Below are positions 1 to 8,465 of a DNA stretch of 64,000 nt, one piece after another. The stretch is from UBA9926 sp913064795. Lineage in GTDB: Bacteria; Pseudomonadota; Gammaproteobacteria; Pseudomonadales; Azotimanducaceae. Numbering within the stretch: position 1 is the first letter of the stretch; each line of letters begins with the position of its first letter. The notes under the pieces are model-generated. The model was not told the origin of the DNA, did not search any database, and saw only the letters and a program-made list of their open reading frames with translations. Location: positions 1-64,000 of the forward strand of contig JBJKZD010000012.1 in assembly GCA_045560765.1 (NCBI GenBank). Direction: 5' to 3'. Both the position numbers and the translations under genes were made by a program.

Positions 1-32
1 TGTTGGAGCCTTGGAGTCGTGCGGCTTGGACG

Positions 33-77
33 AGTGGCAGTGCTTCAAAGGCTAGAGTGAAGGTAGAGAGGCCGTAG
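33..77 (+). repeat. Imperfect direct repeat, copy 1
   Basis: About 45 nt resembling 479-523. Both copies contain GGCTAGAGTGAAG preceded by AGTGGYAGTG. About three quarters of positions match by eye. The two copies bracket the small zinc-ribbon gene at 125-406. No gene is seen in bases 1-124. Confidence 0.5.
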
Positions 78-124
78 AATAGGCTCTGAGAGGCTCGTGG
101 AAGCCTTCGTTCTTCGGTCAAAAC

Positions 125-406
125 TTACTCTCCTCCGCCACCGTCACCGCCACTAATAATTAAAGGCATCAGCCTCCATTCATATCGGCAAGCTTTGCAT
201 CTCACGACATCACCCCATTCTGAATCTATTCGTTTCCACGTACCATCACTTACATGTTGGTCATGTTTCAGAAGAACTTGTGGGCGCGAAGTGTCGCCAC
301 ATTTAGGGCAACTGTTTCGTTCACGGAGATATCGTATGACCCAAATGACTGCCCCAAAGGCAAGCAAAGAGATTATTAGACCCCCTATTGCCTCGCCATT
401 CATCAT
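125..406 (-). CDS. Small membrane-anchored zinc-ribbon protein, function unknown
   Basis: I do not recognise this 93-residue protein as a named family. It has one hydrophobic segment at about residues 6-24, a basic stretch RYLRERN, and then two cysteine pairs, CPKC at 33-36 and CKAC at 70-73, spaced as in a zinc ribbon. It ends in a glycine-rich acidic tail. The ATG at 406 is preceded by AAGGA about 8 nt upstream, which supports real translation. It stands alone, pointing away from the tRNA-Pro and ispB genes, and is flanked by a pair of imperfect direct repeats. A membrane-tethered zinc-binding protein is all that can be inferred. It could still be a chance reading frame, but the paired cysteines and the ribosome-binding site argue otherwise. 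Confidence 0.55.
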   Translation of the reverse strand: MMNGEAIGGLIISLLAFGAVIWVIRYLRERNSCPKCGDTSRPQVLLKHDQHVSDGTWKRIDSEWGDVVRCKACRYEWRLMPLIISGGDGGGGE

Positions 407-478
407 GCGAAATCCTTAATTTCCACAGTGGCTTGAGTATCGCACATTGGAGCTTTCTCAGACAAAAGCGTCACGGCC

Positions 479-523
479 AGTGGTAGTGTCGCAAGGGCTA
501 GAGTGAAGATGGATAAGCTGTAA
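479..523 (+). repeat. Imperfect direct repeat, copy 2
   Basis: Second copy of the 33-77 repeat in the same orientation, with the shared core GGCTAGAGTGAAG. The pair encloses the small zinc-ribbon gene. Confidence 0.5.
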
Positions 524-623
524 CAAAAACTCCCCATTGTTAGCCTAGTGTTACCCATGAAAGCTTAGGGTTGGGCGGAGAAGTCTAAATATTTTATAAA
601 GTAATGATATTGAAACAGTTATT

Positions 624-700
624 TGGTCGGGATGGCGAGATTTGAACTCACGACCCCTGCCTCCCGAAGACAGTGCTCTACCAGGCTGAGCTACACCCCG
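624..700 (-). tRNA. tRNA-Pro, anticodon CGG
   Basis: The reverse strand folds into a 77-nt cloverleaf. The acceptor CGGGGTG pairs with CATCCCG, followed by A and an encoded CCA. The D arm carries AGCCTGGTA, the anticodon stem CTGTC/GGCAG carries loop TTCGGGA, and the T arm holds GTTCAAATC. The anticodon in the seven-base loop is CGG, which reads CCG proline codons. It lies 38 nt downstream of ispB on the same strand, so it may be co-transcribed with it. No clear terminator follows. Confidence 0.95.
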
Positions 701-738
701 ACGTCGCTTTAGTATAAATCAATGCAGGGGGCTTTGTG

Positions 739-1719
739 CTAAGTTTGGCGGTCAACCGAAAGACAGATGAGCTGCGATAGGGCTGTTTTGAAGGGGCTGC
801 CGTCAATCATGTTGAGTTGATCGAGCGCTAAATCTCTGTGTTGCTGGGCCTGACCGATGGTTCTGTCAATGCCGCCCGATAGGCGCACCGCTTCGATGAT
901 GGCTTCAAAGTCAGGCTCGGCTTCCGCATCCGTGATCGCTGAACGAATCAATGCGTGTTGGTCACGGCTGCCAGATGCCAAGGCAATAATCAGAGGTAGT
1001 GTGACTTTCCCTTCGGCAAGGTCATCGCCGACGTTTTTACCCAGCTCTCCGGTTTTGCCCTCGTAATCGAGTACATCATCCATTAATTGAAAGGCTATGC
1101 CCAATTCTTTGCCATAGGTTTGCAGCGCGATCTTGACGTGAGAATCAGCCCCTGAAAGCGCAACACCAGAGTGCGCAGCAACTTCAAACAGTAACGCGGT
1201 CTTTCGATAAATCACGTCAAAATACATCGCCTCAGAGATATCTGGGTTTCTCAAATAAGTCAGCTGCTGAACCTCGCCCTCTGCGATACCGTTTGTAGCT
1301 TTCGACAGCAGTGTCATGACTTCGAGGTTACCGATCTCAACCATCATCTCGAAGGCTCGCGAATGCAAAAAGTCACCTACCAACACGCTCGCTGCATTTC
1401 CCCAGGTGGCGTTGGCGGTCGCTCGACCTCGCCTCAGCCCTGAATTATCGACGACATCGTCATGAAGCAGCATTGCTGTGTGTAGAAACTCGATAATGAC
1501 TGCGAGCTTGATGTGGTCTGCGCCCGAGTAACCGCTGGCGCGAGCAGCAAGCAATACTAAGAGGGGGCGCAGCCGTTTACCACCCGCCTTTATAATGTAG
1601 CTCGAAATCTCCTCAACAAGCGGGATCTCTGAACTCAAGCTTTGTGAAATCAGTTGATCGACGGCATCAAAATCATCTTTAACGGCATCGAATATGGGGG
1701 TAAACATGCTGAGAGGCAT
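739..1719 (-). CDS. ispB: Octaprenyl diphosphate synthase
   Basis: Long-chain trans-prenyltransferase of 326 residues that extends farnesyl diphosphate with isopentenyl diphosphate to make the ubiquinone side chain. The first aspartate-rich motif is LLHDDVVD (DDVVD at 87-91) and the second is LMDDVLD at about 215-221. GGKRLRP near residues 46-52 is the usual substrate-binding region. Length is normal for the family. It is divergent from rplU-rpmA-obgE, the arrangement found in many gammaproteobacteria, which supports ispB rather than a short-chain ispA. The exact chain length of the product cannot be read from the sequence. It is a cytoplasmic enzyme of isoprenoid quinone biosynthesis. Confidence 0.95.
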   Translation of the reverse strand: MPLSMFTPIFDAVKDDFDAVDQLISQSLSSEIPLVEEISSYIIKAGGKRLRPLLVLLAARASGYSGADHIKLAVIIEFLHTAMLLHDDVVDNSGLRRGRATANATWGNAASVLVGDFLHSRAFEMMVEIGNLEVMTLLSKATNGIAEGEVQQLTYLRNPDISEAMYFDVIYRKTALLFEVAAHSGVALSGADSHVKIALQTYGKELGIAFQLMDDVLDYEGKTGELGKNVGDDLAEGKVTLPLIIALASGSRDQHALIRSAITDAEAEPDFEAIIEAVRLSGGIDRTIGQAQQHRDLALDQLNMIDGSPFKTALSQLICLSVDRQT

Positions 1720-2133
1720 CTAAAAGAGGCGAGAGAGGGAGATGCTATGGTCAGTGGTTGATAGATGTCAAGGGTGAGGAGATGACATCCTCGATGTTTT
1801 TACCGATATTGCTATCGCCCACCAGTTCGCTTATGATTGCGCGTCCTGAAAAAGCGCTATCCAAGAAAGTGCAAGCAAGCGTTTTACTTGGAACGTCCCT
1901 TAAACGGCAAAGAGTCAATCTCGAACATCGGATCAAAAAACGAGGTCTGAACGGTGGGGATGTGCAAACAGGCAGTTTTGAGCCTAAAGGGGCGAGGGTG
2001 CCAGCGGCCGAAGGCGGGCAAGGGTGCAGCTTGAGAAGCCCGTGAGCGAGAATTTGGGTGAAGTTGCTCGAATAGAAGAATCCAAGCGTTGCCGCAGGGC
2101 GGTGGACGCAGAGCGAAAGGTTAGGGTAGAACT
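1720..2133. other. Divergent intergenic region between ispB and rplU
   Basis: No convincing gene is present in these 414 bases. Short open frames on both strands look like chance. The region should hold the ispB promoter and the promoter and leader of the ribosomal-protein operon; a candidate is given at 1809-1837. The G-rich stretch at about 1985-2050 could fold in the rplU leader, but I cannot assign a known leader motif. Confidence 0.6.
1809..1837 (+). promoter_or_regulatory. Candidate sigma-70 promoter for rplU-rpmA
   Basis: TTGCTA at 1809-1814 and TATGAT at 1832-1837 are separated by 17 nt. This would leave an rplU leader of about 290 nt. It is inferred from hexamer match only. Confidence 0.35.
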
Positions 2134-2448
2134 ATGTACGCTGTAATAAAAAGTGGTGGCAAGCAACATCGGGTTGAACCGGGGGAAGTCCTCCGATTAG
2201 AAAAAGTCCAGGCAGAGCCTGGTACCACGATCGATTTTGAAAACGTGATGATGGTGGGGGAAGGCTCCGATGTTAAAATAGGAGCGCCGTTTGTCGATGG
2301 TAGCAAAGTCTCCGCAGAGGTTGTGGCGCATGGCCGGCATGACAAAGTCACGATCATTAAGATGAAGCGCCGTAAGCACTACAGGCGTCAGGCAGGGCAC
2401 CGGCAGTGGTACACCGAAGTTAAGATTAAAGAAATTGTTGGAGGCTAA
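2134..2448 (+). CDS. rplU: 50S ribosomal protein L21
   Basis: Ribosomal protein bL21, 104 residues, beginning MYAVIKSGGKQHRV and containing the basic segment KMKRRKHYRRQAGHRQ near residues 72-87 that contacts 23S rRNA. Length and start match the family. It is the first gene of an rplU-rpmA unit and is followed after 5 nt by rpmA. It is divergent from ispB. Confidence 0.98.
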   Translation: MYAVIKSGGKQHRVEPGEVLRLEKVQAEPGTTIDFENVMMVGEGSDVKIGAPFVDGSKVSAEVVAHGRHDKVTIIKMKRRKHYRRQAGHRQWYTEVKIKEIVGG

Positions 2449-2453
2449 GAGCA

Positions 2454-2714
2454 ATGGCGCATAAGAAAGCAGGCGGTAGTACGCGAAATGGTCGCGATTC
2501 AGAATCCAAACGGTTAGGGGTTAAACTTTACGGCGGCCAATCAGTCGAGCCGGGCAATATTATTGTTCGTCAGCGGGGCACGCGGTTTCACGCTGGGCCT
2601 AACGTCGGTTGTGGCAAGGACCATACGCTTTTTGCCAAAGCAGCGGGAACCATCGAGTTCGTGACGAAAGGGCCGAAACAGCGAAAATATGTGACGGTCG
2701 TCGCTGCCGGATAG
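2454..2714 (+). CDS. rpmA: 50S ribosomal protein L27
   Basis: Ribosomal protein bL27, 86 residues, beginning MAHKKAGGSTRNGRDSESK. The N-terminal tail of this protein reaches the peptidyl-transferase centre. Length is normal. It is co-transcribed with rplU and followed by a strong intrinsic terminator at 2733-2762 before obgE, so much of the ribosomal-protein transcription probably stops before the GTPase gene. Confidence 0.98.
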   Translation: MAHKKAGGSTRNGRDSESKRLGVKLYGGQSVEPGNIIVRQRGTRFHAGPNVGCGKDHTLFAKAAGTIEFVTKGPKQRKYVTVVAAG

Positions 2715-2732
2715 AGGCTGCCAAATGGTATA

Positions 2733-2762
2733 AAAACCCTGTCTTTGGCAGGGTTTTTTTTT
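2733..2762 (+). terminator. Intrinsic terminator after rpmA
   Basis: AAAACCCTG (2733-2741) pairs with CAGGGTTTT (2749-2757) around a 7-nt loop and runs into a T tract. It lies between rpmA and obgE. Confidence 0.9.
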
Positions 2763-2792
2763 AGGGCTAACTCAACGAAGGGTGGCACCACA

Positions 2793-3971
2793 ATGAAATT
2801 TGTCGACGAAGCATCAATCCGAGTTGAAGCGGGCAAAGGAGGGCATGGCTGTTTAAGTTTTCGCCGAGAAAAATACATTGAAATGGGCGGCCCCGATGGT
2901 GGGGATGGCGGTGATGGCGGCAGCGTCTACTTTAGGGGCGATGCCGCGCTGAACACTTTGGTCGATTTTAGATTTCAACCCCGGTATCGAGCGGGCACAG
3001 GAGAATCTGGTAAAGGCAAGGACCGAACCGGTGCGAAAGGCGATGATCTTGTTGTTAAGGTGCCACTCGGCACCAGTGTGTATGATGAAGAGTCCGATAC
3101 TTTAATTTTAGAAGTGGTGAATGCCGACGAAGACCTTCTGATCGCGCAAGGCGGGTTTCATGGACTGGGTAATGTCAGATTTAAGTCCAGCACCAATCGG
3201 GCACCGCGAAAAACCACCCCAGGGACTCCGGGCGAGGTGTTTAATCTTCGGTTAGAGCTTAGGCTGATTGCTGATGTTGGACTCTTGGGCCTGCCGAACG
3301 CTGGTAAATCAACGCTCATCAGCGTTGTCTCTGAAGCAAAACCCAAGATAGCGGATTATCCGTTTACAACCTTGGTACCAAATCTGGGTGTTGTAAGGCT
3401 CGATCACAATCGAAGTTTTGTGATTGCTGATGTGCCTGGACTGATTCCAGGGGCGTCAGAGGGTGCTGGGCTTGGGATTCAATTTCTCAAGCATTTGTCT
3501 CGCACCCGAGTGCTGCTGCATTTGGTTGATGCTTTGCCGATTGATGGCAGCGATCCCCTTGAAAATTTTCGCGCCATTGAAGCTGAAGTTGCAAAATACA
3601 GTGAGGCGATCGCGCAGAAACCGCAATGGCTTGTGATCGCGAAATCAGATCTCTTAAACGATGCCGAAACGGCAGAGCTCGAGCAGCGTCTCACTGCCGA
3701 TAGCCGTGCGGTGGAGCGCAGTTTTATCGTCTCCGCGGTTACAGGAGCCGGCCTCGCGCCGCTGCTCAATGCTGTGGCTGATTATTTCTCAGAACTTGAT
3801 GCCCCAGAACGTAAAAAGGCGGAGGCCCTCGAGCAAGCCGCTGGCCAAGATGCGCACAGCTATTCCAAAATGCTGCGTGAAGCCCGTCACAAGCGCCGAG
3901 CGGAGATTGTTGAGGATGATTTTGACGACGACGATGACGGCGCTGAAGTTACAGTGCACTACGAGCCATGA
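2793..3971 (+). CDS. obgE: Obg family GTPase (CgtA)
   Basis: Essential ribosome-associated GTPase of 392 residues involved in 50S assembly and stress response. The glycine-rich Obg fold covers about residues 1-158 (GGPDGGDGGDGG at 32-43). The G domain follows, with the P loop GLPNAGKST at 166-174 and DVPG at 213-216, and AKSD is seen further on as the guanine-specificity motif. The C-terminus is a short acidic tail rich in aspartate. I chose the ATG at 2793 because MKFVDEA is the conserved Obg start. A longer frame would run through the rpmA terminator hairpin. It overlaps proB by 4 nt (ATGA), so the two are probably translationally coupled. Confidence 0.96.
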   Translation: MKFVDEASIRVEAGKGGHGCLSFRREKYIEMGGPDGGDGGDGGSVYFRGDAALNTLVDFRFQPRYRAGTGESGKGKDRTGAKGDDLVVKVPLGTSVYDEESDTLILEVVNADEDLLIAQGGFHGLGNVRFKSSTNRAPRKTTPGTPGEVFNLRLELRLIADVGLLGLPNAGKSTLISVVSEAKPKIADYPFTTLVPNLGVVRLDHNRSFVIADVPGLIPGASEGAGLGIQFLKHLSRTRVLLHLVDALPIDGSDPLENFRAIEAEVAKYSEAIAQKPQWLVIAKSDLLNDAETAELEQRLTADSRAVERSFIVSAVTGAGLAPLLNAVADYFSELDAPERKKAEALEQAAGQDAHSYSKMLREARHKRRAEIVEDDFDDDDDGAEVTVHYEP

Positions 3972-5080
3972 ATCAATTAATCGGTGATCACGAAGTCTGG
4001 GTCGTCAAGGTCGGGAGTTCCTTGGTTACTGCCGATGGCGAGGGACTGAACCATGCTTTGATCCAGGCATGGACTAAGGACATCGCCGAGCTCCATTCAA
4101 AAGGCATTAGAATAGTTCTGGTTTCCTCGGGCGCTGTGGTTGAAGGCATGGTGCGCTTGGGGCTGTCTCAGCGTCCTCGGTCTGTGGCAATGCTTCAAGC
4201 CGCGGCGGCGGTTGGCCAAATGGGCCTGGTCCAGTGTTATCAGCAGTCTTTTGATCGGCACGCATTAGGAACCGCCCAGGTGCTGCTAACTCGATCAGAT
4301 CTGCGGTCAAGAAACCGATACCTCAATGCAAGAAATACGCTTACGAATCTCCTAAACCTAGGGGTTGTGCCTGTCGTCAACGAGAATGATACGGTGGTCA
4401 CCGATGAAATTCGGTTTGGCGATAACGACACCTTGGCGGCTTTAGTCGCGAACCTGATAGATGCCAAGCGATTGGTGATTATGACCGACCAAGCCGGTAT
4501 TTTTGATCAAAACCCTAGAATTTCAGCCGATGCCAAACTGATTGGTGAGGTTGACGCCTTCGATCCGCTCCTCGATATCGTTGCGGGTGACGGCGGCGCG
4601 CTAGGTCGTGGTGGTATGATCAGTAAGGTCCAGGCGGCAAGAATCGCGTCAAGAAGCGGTTCAGAAACGATTATCTGCAGCGGCACCGAGGAGGGCGTTT
4701 TGTTGAGCCTCTATCTCGGAGATTCCGTTGGAACTCGGGTTGAGGCCGATCGGCCGGCGTTGGGTGCACGAAAGCAGTGGTTGGCCTCTCTACCGGTACT
4801 CGGCAGGTTCTCGCTGGATCAGGGTGCCGTGCGCGCGCTCTTGCACCAAGGAAAAAGTTTGTTGGCGGTCGGTATCTCGGCGGTTGAGGGTACCTTCAGT
4901 CAAGGCGCCTTGGTCTCGTGCCAAGATGTTGAGGGGAAGGAGATCGCTCGAGGCCTTACGAATTACAGCAGCGCCGAGATGAAAAGAATTAAGGGCAAAA
5001 ACAGTCAGGATATTGAAACGGAACTGGGATACCTGGTGGATGAAGAAGTCATCCACCGAGATGATCTGTTGATGATTTAG
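3968..5080 (+). CDS. proB: Glutamate 5-kinase
   Basis: Catalyses ATP-dependent phosphorylation of L-glutamate to glutamyl 5-phosphate, the first step of proline synthesis, in the cytoplasm. The amino acid kinase domain covers about residues 8-260, with VVKVGSSLV near the start, VSSGAV at about 53-58, VNENDTV at about 137-143 and GDNDTLAA shortly after. A C-terminal PUA domain covers about 280-365. At 370 residues the length is typical. It overlaps obgE by 4 nt at its start. Its stop codon overlaps the rpsT stop codon on the other strand, leaving no room for a conventional terminator between the two. Confidence 0.96.
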   Translation: MNQLIGDHEVWVVKVGSSLVTADGEGLNHALIQAWTKDIAELHSKGIRIVLVSSGAVVEGMVRLGLSQRPRSVAMLQAAAAVGQMGLVQCYQQSFDRHALGTAQVLLTRSDLRSRNRYLNARNTLTNLLNLGVVPVVNENDTVVTDEIRFGDNDTLAALVANLIDAKRLVIMTDQAGIFDQNPRISADAKLIGEVDAFDPLLDIVAGDGGALGRGGMISKVQAARIASRSGSETIICSGTEEGVLLSLYLGDSVGTRVEADRPALGARKQWLASLPVLGRFSLDQGAVRALLHQGKSLLAVGISAVEGTFSQGALVSCQDVEGKEIARGLTNYSSAEMKRIKGKNSQDIETELGYLVDEEVIHRDDLLMI

Positions 5081-5343
5081 GCCTGCAACGCCTTTACTTT
5101 TGTGTTCAACCTCGATTTATGTCGGGCCGCTTTGTTTTTGTGGATAATGCCTTGAGAAACTGCGCGGTCAAGAGCGGGTGCGGCAGCATCGTAAGCGGCT
5201 TTGGCCGTCGCCTGGTCGCCGCCCTGAATCGCCGTTATTGTCTTTTTAATGGCGGTTCTCATCGCTGAACGCTGGCTGGCGTTATGTCGGCGACGTTTTT
5301 CTGACTGTTTTGCGCGTTTTTTTGATTGTGCTGTATTGGCCAA
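5077..5343 (-). CDS. rpsT: 30S ribosomal protein S20
   Basis: Ribosomal protein bS20, 88 residues, a lysine and arginine-rich helical protein. I place the start at the TTG at 5341-5343, giving (M)ANTAQSKKRAKQ, preceded by AGGA. A longer ATG-initiated frame would add an N-terminus unlike the family. Use of TTG/UUG for rpsT is also known in E. coli. It is convergent with proB and the two stop codons overlap in the tetranucleotide TTAG. Confidence 0.95.
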   Translation of the reverse strand: MANTAQSKKRAKQSEKRRRHNASQRSAMRTAIKKTITAIQGGDQATAKAAYDAAAPALDRAVSQGIIHKNKAARHKSRLNTKVKALQA

Positions 5344-5491
5344 GGTAAAAGATCCTGAAAATGGTCGGAAAATGAGCGGCGTACTATGCAGAGTTGGGTG
5401 CTTTTTGTCAAACACCGATTTAGCCTTCCTCGTTCCCCGGAAATGTTGAGGGTGGTTTAAGATAGCAACGGGCTGGAGAGGCTGCAGAGTA

Positions 5492-7057
5492 ATGGAGACT
5501 GATCCGACGACAATCCGTCACAAATTGTTGCGATCCGGGATCGTGGTCTCGGCAATGACCTTTTTGTCTCGAGTTCTGGGGCTTGTCAGAGATGTTGTCG
5601 TCGCTTACTTTTTTGGTGCTTCGGCGAGTGCGGATGCTTTTTTCCTAGCGTTTAAAATCCCCAATTTCTTCCGCCGCCTGTTTGCCGAGGGCGCGTTTTC
5701 TCAAGCTTTCGTTCCGGTGTTATCAGAATACAAGACCCGTCAAGACACGAGCGCGCTCAAAGATTTAATCGATCATTTAGCCGGGGCCTTGGGACTGGTT
5801 TTGACGATTTTCGTGCTCCTTGGGGTGGTGTTTTCGGGCGCGGTGATCACTTTGTTTGCATTCGGCTATGTTGTCCGTGAGGACAATGCGCAACTGGCGC
5901 TCGCCGGCGCCCTCTTGCAGATCACGTTTCCTTATTTGGGCTTAATTTCATTGACTGCCTTTGCCGGGTCGATCCTTAACACCTTTGGTCGATTCGCGGT
6001 TCCTAGTTTCACACCGGTGTTACTGAATGTCAGCTTGATTGCGAGTGCCGTTTGGCTTCGCCCATACTTTGATCTGCCGGTTTACGCCTTAGCTTGGGGC
6101 GTGTTCATTGCGGGATGGTTGCAGCTGCTATTCCAGTGGCCAGCATTGGCTCAAATCGGCCTGGTCCCTAGGCCCAAACTGAACTTCTCTCATCCGGGGG
6201 TTAAGCGGGTTGGGGTATTGATGTTGCCCGCACTGTTAGGGGTCTCAGTCAGTCAAATTAATTTATTGCTCGATACGGTTCTGGCAACGTTTCTACAAAA
6301 GGGCAGCATTTCCTGGTTGTACTATAGCGATCGTTTGCTCGAACTGCCCTTGGCTTTGTTTGGAATTGCCATTGCGACGGTCATTTTACCCGCGCTCTCC
6401 GCTGACTACGCCAAATCAGATGAAGATCGGTTCGCGGCCAAGCTGGATTGGGCAATTCGCCTGGTCCTGCTCTTTGGGCTGCCAGCCTCGATTGCGCTGG
6501 TAATCCTTGCTGATGTCTTGATTGCAACAATTTTTTACCATGGCGCGATGACGCAGTTTGACTTGGTCATGGCTGGGCTTAGCCTCAAAGCCTACGCGGC
6601 AGGATTAACTGCGCATATGATGGTTAAGGTGCTCGCGCCTGGATTCTTTGCTCGCCAAGACATGAAAACACCCGTCAAGATCGGAATCATCGCTCTGGTC
6701 ACGAATATGGTGTTCAACCTAGTTTTGATTGGATTTTTAGGTCATATCGGGTTGGCGCTGGCAACCTCAATCTCGGCGTTTGTGAATGCTTTTCTATTAT
6801 GGCGCGCGCTGAGCATGAGCTCGATTTACCGCCCTGGCGCGCAATGGCTAAAATTTATCGTTAGAATTGGCCTCGCATTGGTGCTGATGCAAGGATTGTT
6901 GCTAATGATCGTGCCGAGTTTGGATCAGTGGCTCAGCTATGCCTTAGAGGATCAAATCTTGGCCCTTTTTGGGCTATGCGCCGTGGGATCGACGCTATAC
7001 CTAATCACACTGTGGCTGCTCGGTCTCCGAGTGAGCGACTTCAGGGATCAGATTTAA
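5492..7057 (+). CDS. murJ: Lipid II flippase MurJ
   Basis: Integral membrane protein of 521 residues, MOP superfamily, that moves lipid II across the inner membrane for peptidoglycan synthesis. It has about 14 hydrophobic segments. Family signatures include SRVLGLVRD at about 24-32, SADAFFLAFKIPNFFRRLFAEGAFSQAFVP in two adjoining blocks at about 46-75, and a conserved arginine-rich cytoplasmic loop. The ATG at 5492 is preceded by a GAGAGG-type ribosome-binding site. It runs directly into ribF (TAATG overlap). The murJ-ribF-lspA-fkpB-ispH order is conserved in gammaproteobacteria. Confidence 0.95.
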   Translation: METDPTTIRHKLLRSGIVVSAMTFLSRVLGLVRDVVVAYFFGASASADAFFLAFKIPNFFRRLFAEGAFSQAFVPVLSEYKTRQDTSALKDLIDHLAGALGLVLTIFVLLGVVFSGAVITLFAFGYVVREDNAQLALAGALLQITFPYLGLISLTAFAGSILNTFGRFAVPSFTPVLLNVSLIASAVWLRPYFDLPVYALAWGVFIAGWLQLLFQWPALAQIGLVPRPKLNFSHPGVKRVGVLMLPALLGVSVSQINLLLDTVLATFLQKGSISWLYYSDRLLELPLALFGIAIATVILPALSADYAKSDEDRFAAKLDWAIRLVLLFGLPASIALVILADVLIATIFYHGAMTQFDLVMAGLSLKAYAAGLTAHMMVKVLAPGFFARQDMKTPVKIGIIALVTNMVFNLVLIGFLGHIGLALATSISAFVNAFLLWRALSMSSIYRPGAQWLKFIVRIGLALVLMQGLLLMIVPSLDQWLSYALEDQILALFGLCAVGSTLYLITLWLLGLRVSDFRDQI

Positions 7058-7989
7058 TGCGAGTTATCAGAGGTCGCCACAATATTCAAAAGCAGGATCA
7101 CGGCTGTGTCGTGACCATTGGAAATTTTGACGGCGTTCACTTGGGGCATCAGGCGATTTTACGTCGAGTGCATGAAGCGGCTAGGCGACTTGATTGTCCC
7201 TCGCTGCTGATTTGCTTTGAGCCGCAGCCGAAAGAGTTTTTCGAGACGTTCAAGGCGCCCGCGCGTCTGACACGATTTCGAGAAAAAGTTGAACAACTCA
7301 AAGCGGCTGGGCTCGATCGTCTATTGTGCTTACCTTTTGATAACGCGACTCGAAGTCTCTCAGTCGCAGAATTCATTGCGATGTTGACCGAGGACCTCAA
7401 AGTCCGGGCACTGTTTGTTGGAGATGACTTTCGATTTGGTGCAGATCGCACCGGAGATTACGCTGCCCTTGAGTCGGCAGGTGCTTCGGCGGGGTTCGAC
7501 GTTGCCAACTTTTACACGATTACCCACGGTGCCGAGCGAATCAGCAGCACCCGTATCCGTGCCTGCTTGTCTTCTGGAAACTTCGAGGAGGCCGAGGCGT
7601 TACTGGGAAGGCGCTATGCGATCACGGGGCGAGTCGTTTACGGGCGACAAATTGGTCGAACCATCGGTGTCCCCACTGCCAATATTCAATTACATCGCTA
7701 TAAGGCACCATTGTCCGGGGTGTATTTGGTTCAAGCGTGTGTCGGCGACGATGAGTATTGGGGCGTTGCGAATGTGGGTGTTCGTCCAACGGTTGAGCCT
7801 GGAACGCCTCAACCAATCCTAGAGGTTCACATTCTTGACTTTGAAGGCGACCTCTATGGTCGCCAAGCTGACATTCAGTTTCTTGAAAAGCTCAGGGACG
7901 AGCAGAAATTTTCGGGGCTCGAGGCCCTCAAAGCCGCCATTCAGCGAGATATTGAAGTAGCCCGTAACCGAGTCGAGGGTTGGAAATGA
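7057..7989 (+). CDS. ribF: Bifunctional riboflavin kinase / FAD synthetase
   Basis: Converts riboflavin to FMN and then FAD. It has 310 residues. The N-terminal nucleotidyltransferase domain carries GNFDGVHLGHQ, and ISSTRIR occurs later in this domain. The C-terminal flavokinase domain carries GVPTANIQL and VRPTV. I chose the ATG at 7057, which overlaps the murJ stop codon in TAATG; a longer frame would extend into murJ. It overlaps lspA by 4 nt. In E. coli and Pseudomonas ileS sits between ribF and lspA. Here it is absent. Confidence 0.95.
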   Translation: MRVIRGRHNIQKQDHGCVVTIGNFDGVHLGHQAILRRVHEAARRLDCPSLLICFEPQPKEFFETFKAPARLTRFREKVEQLKAAGLDRLLCLPFDNATRSLSVAEFIAMLTEDLKVRALFVGDDFRFGADRTGDYAALESAGASAGFDVANFYTITHGAERISSTRIRACLSSGNFEEAEALLGRRYAITGRVVYGRQIGRTIGVPTANIQLHRYKAPLSGVYLVQACVGDDEYWGVANVGVRPTVEPGTPQPILEVHILDFEGDLYGRQADIQFLEKLRDEQKFSGLEALKAAIQRDIEVARNRVEGWK

Positions 7990-8465
7990 GGCTTTATGCG
8001 ATTAGCTTCTTGATCGTCGTGCTAGATCAAGTGTCTAAAATATCAATGGATCGGTGGCTGGGACTCTGTGTGCCGGGTCGCTGTCAGACCATCGAGATTC
8101 TGCCGGTGTTTCAATTGACGGTACTGTACAACGAGGGCGCTGCATTTAGTTTTCTTGCAGATGCGGGGGGTTGGCAGCGCTGGTTCTTGACCGCTGTTTC
8201 CGCTGGGGTCAGTGTGTTTTTGTTGGTTTGGTTGCCTCGGGTGCCTTCTCATCAAGTCTACTTAAAGCTCGGTTTGATCTTGGTCTTGGGGGGCGCCGTA
8301 GGAAACCTCATCGATCGGGCTTTTCAGGGTTATGTCATTGATTTTTTAGTGTTGCATTATGATCAGTACTACTTCCCCGCGTTCAATGTGGCGGATGCCG
8401 CGATTAGCATTGGCGCCGTTTGTTTGGTCTTGGATTTGATTTTTACAAAAGAGGAAAAAGTGTGA
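7986..8465 (+). CDS. lspA: Lipoprotein signal peptidase (signal peptidase II)
   Basis: Inner-membrane aspartyl protease of 159 residues that cleaves signal peptides from diacylglyceryl-modified prolipoproteins. Four hydrophobic segments are seen. The two catalytic aspartates lie in NLIDRA and FNVADAAI, and YNEGAAFSFL is another family motif. I use the ATG at 7986, overlapping the ribF stop (ATGA). An upstream in-frame TTG adds only two residues. It is co-transcribed with ribF, fkpB and ispH. Confidence 0.95.
   Translation: MRLYAISFLIVVLDQVSKISMDRWLGLCVPGRCQTIEILPVFQLTVLYNEGAAFSFLADAGGWQRWFLTAVSAGVSVFLLVWLPRVPSHQVYLKLGLILVLGGAVGNLIDRAFQGYVIDFLVLHYDQYYFPAFNVADAAISIGAVCLVLDLIFTKEEKV

Noticed and set aside
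1758..2045. Plus-strand open frame of 95 codons between ispB and rplU
   Set aside because: No homology seen, no ribosome-binding site, and it covers the promoter and leader of rplU.
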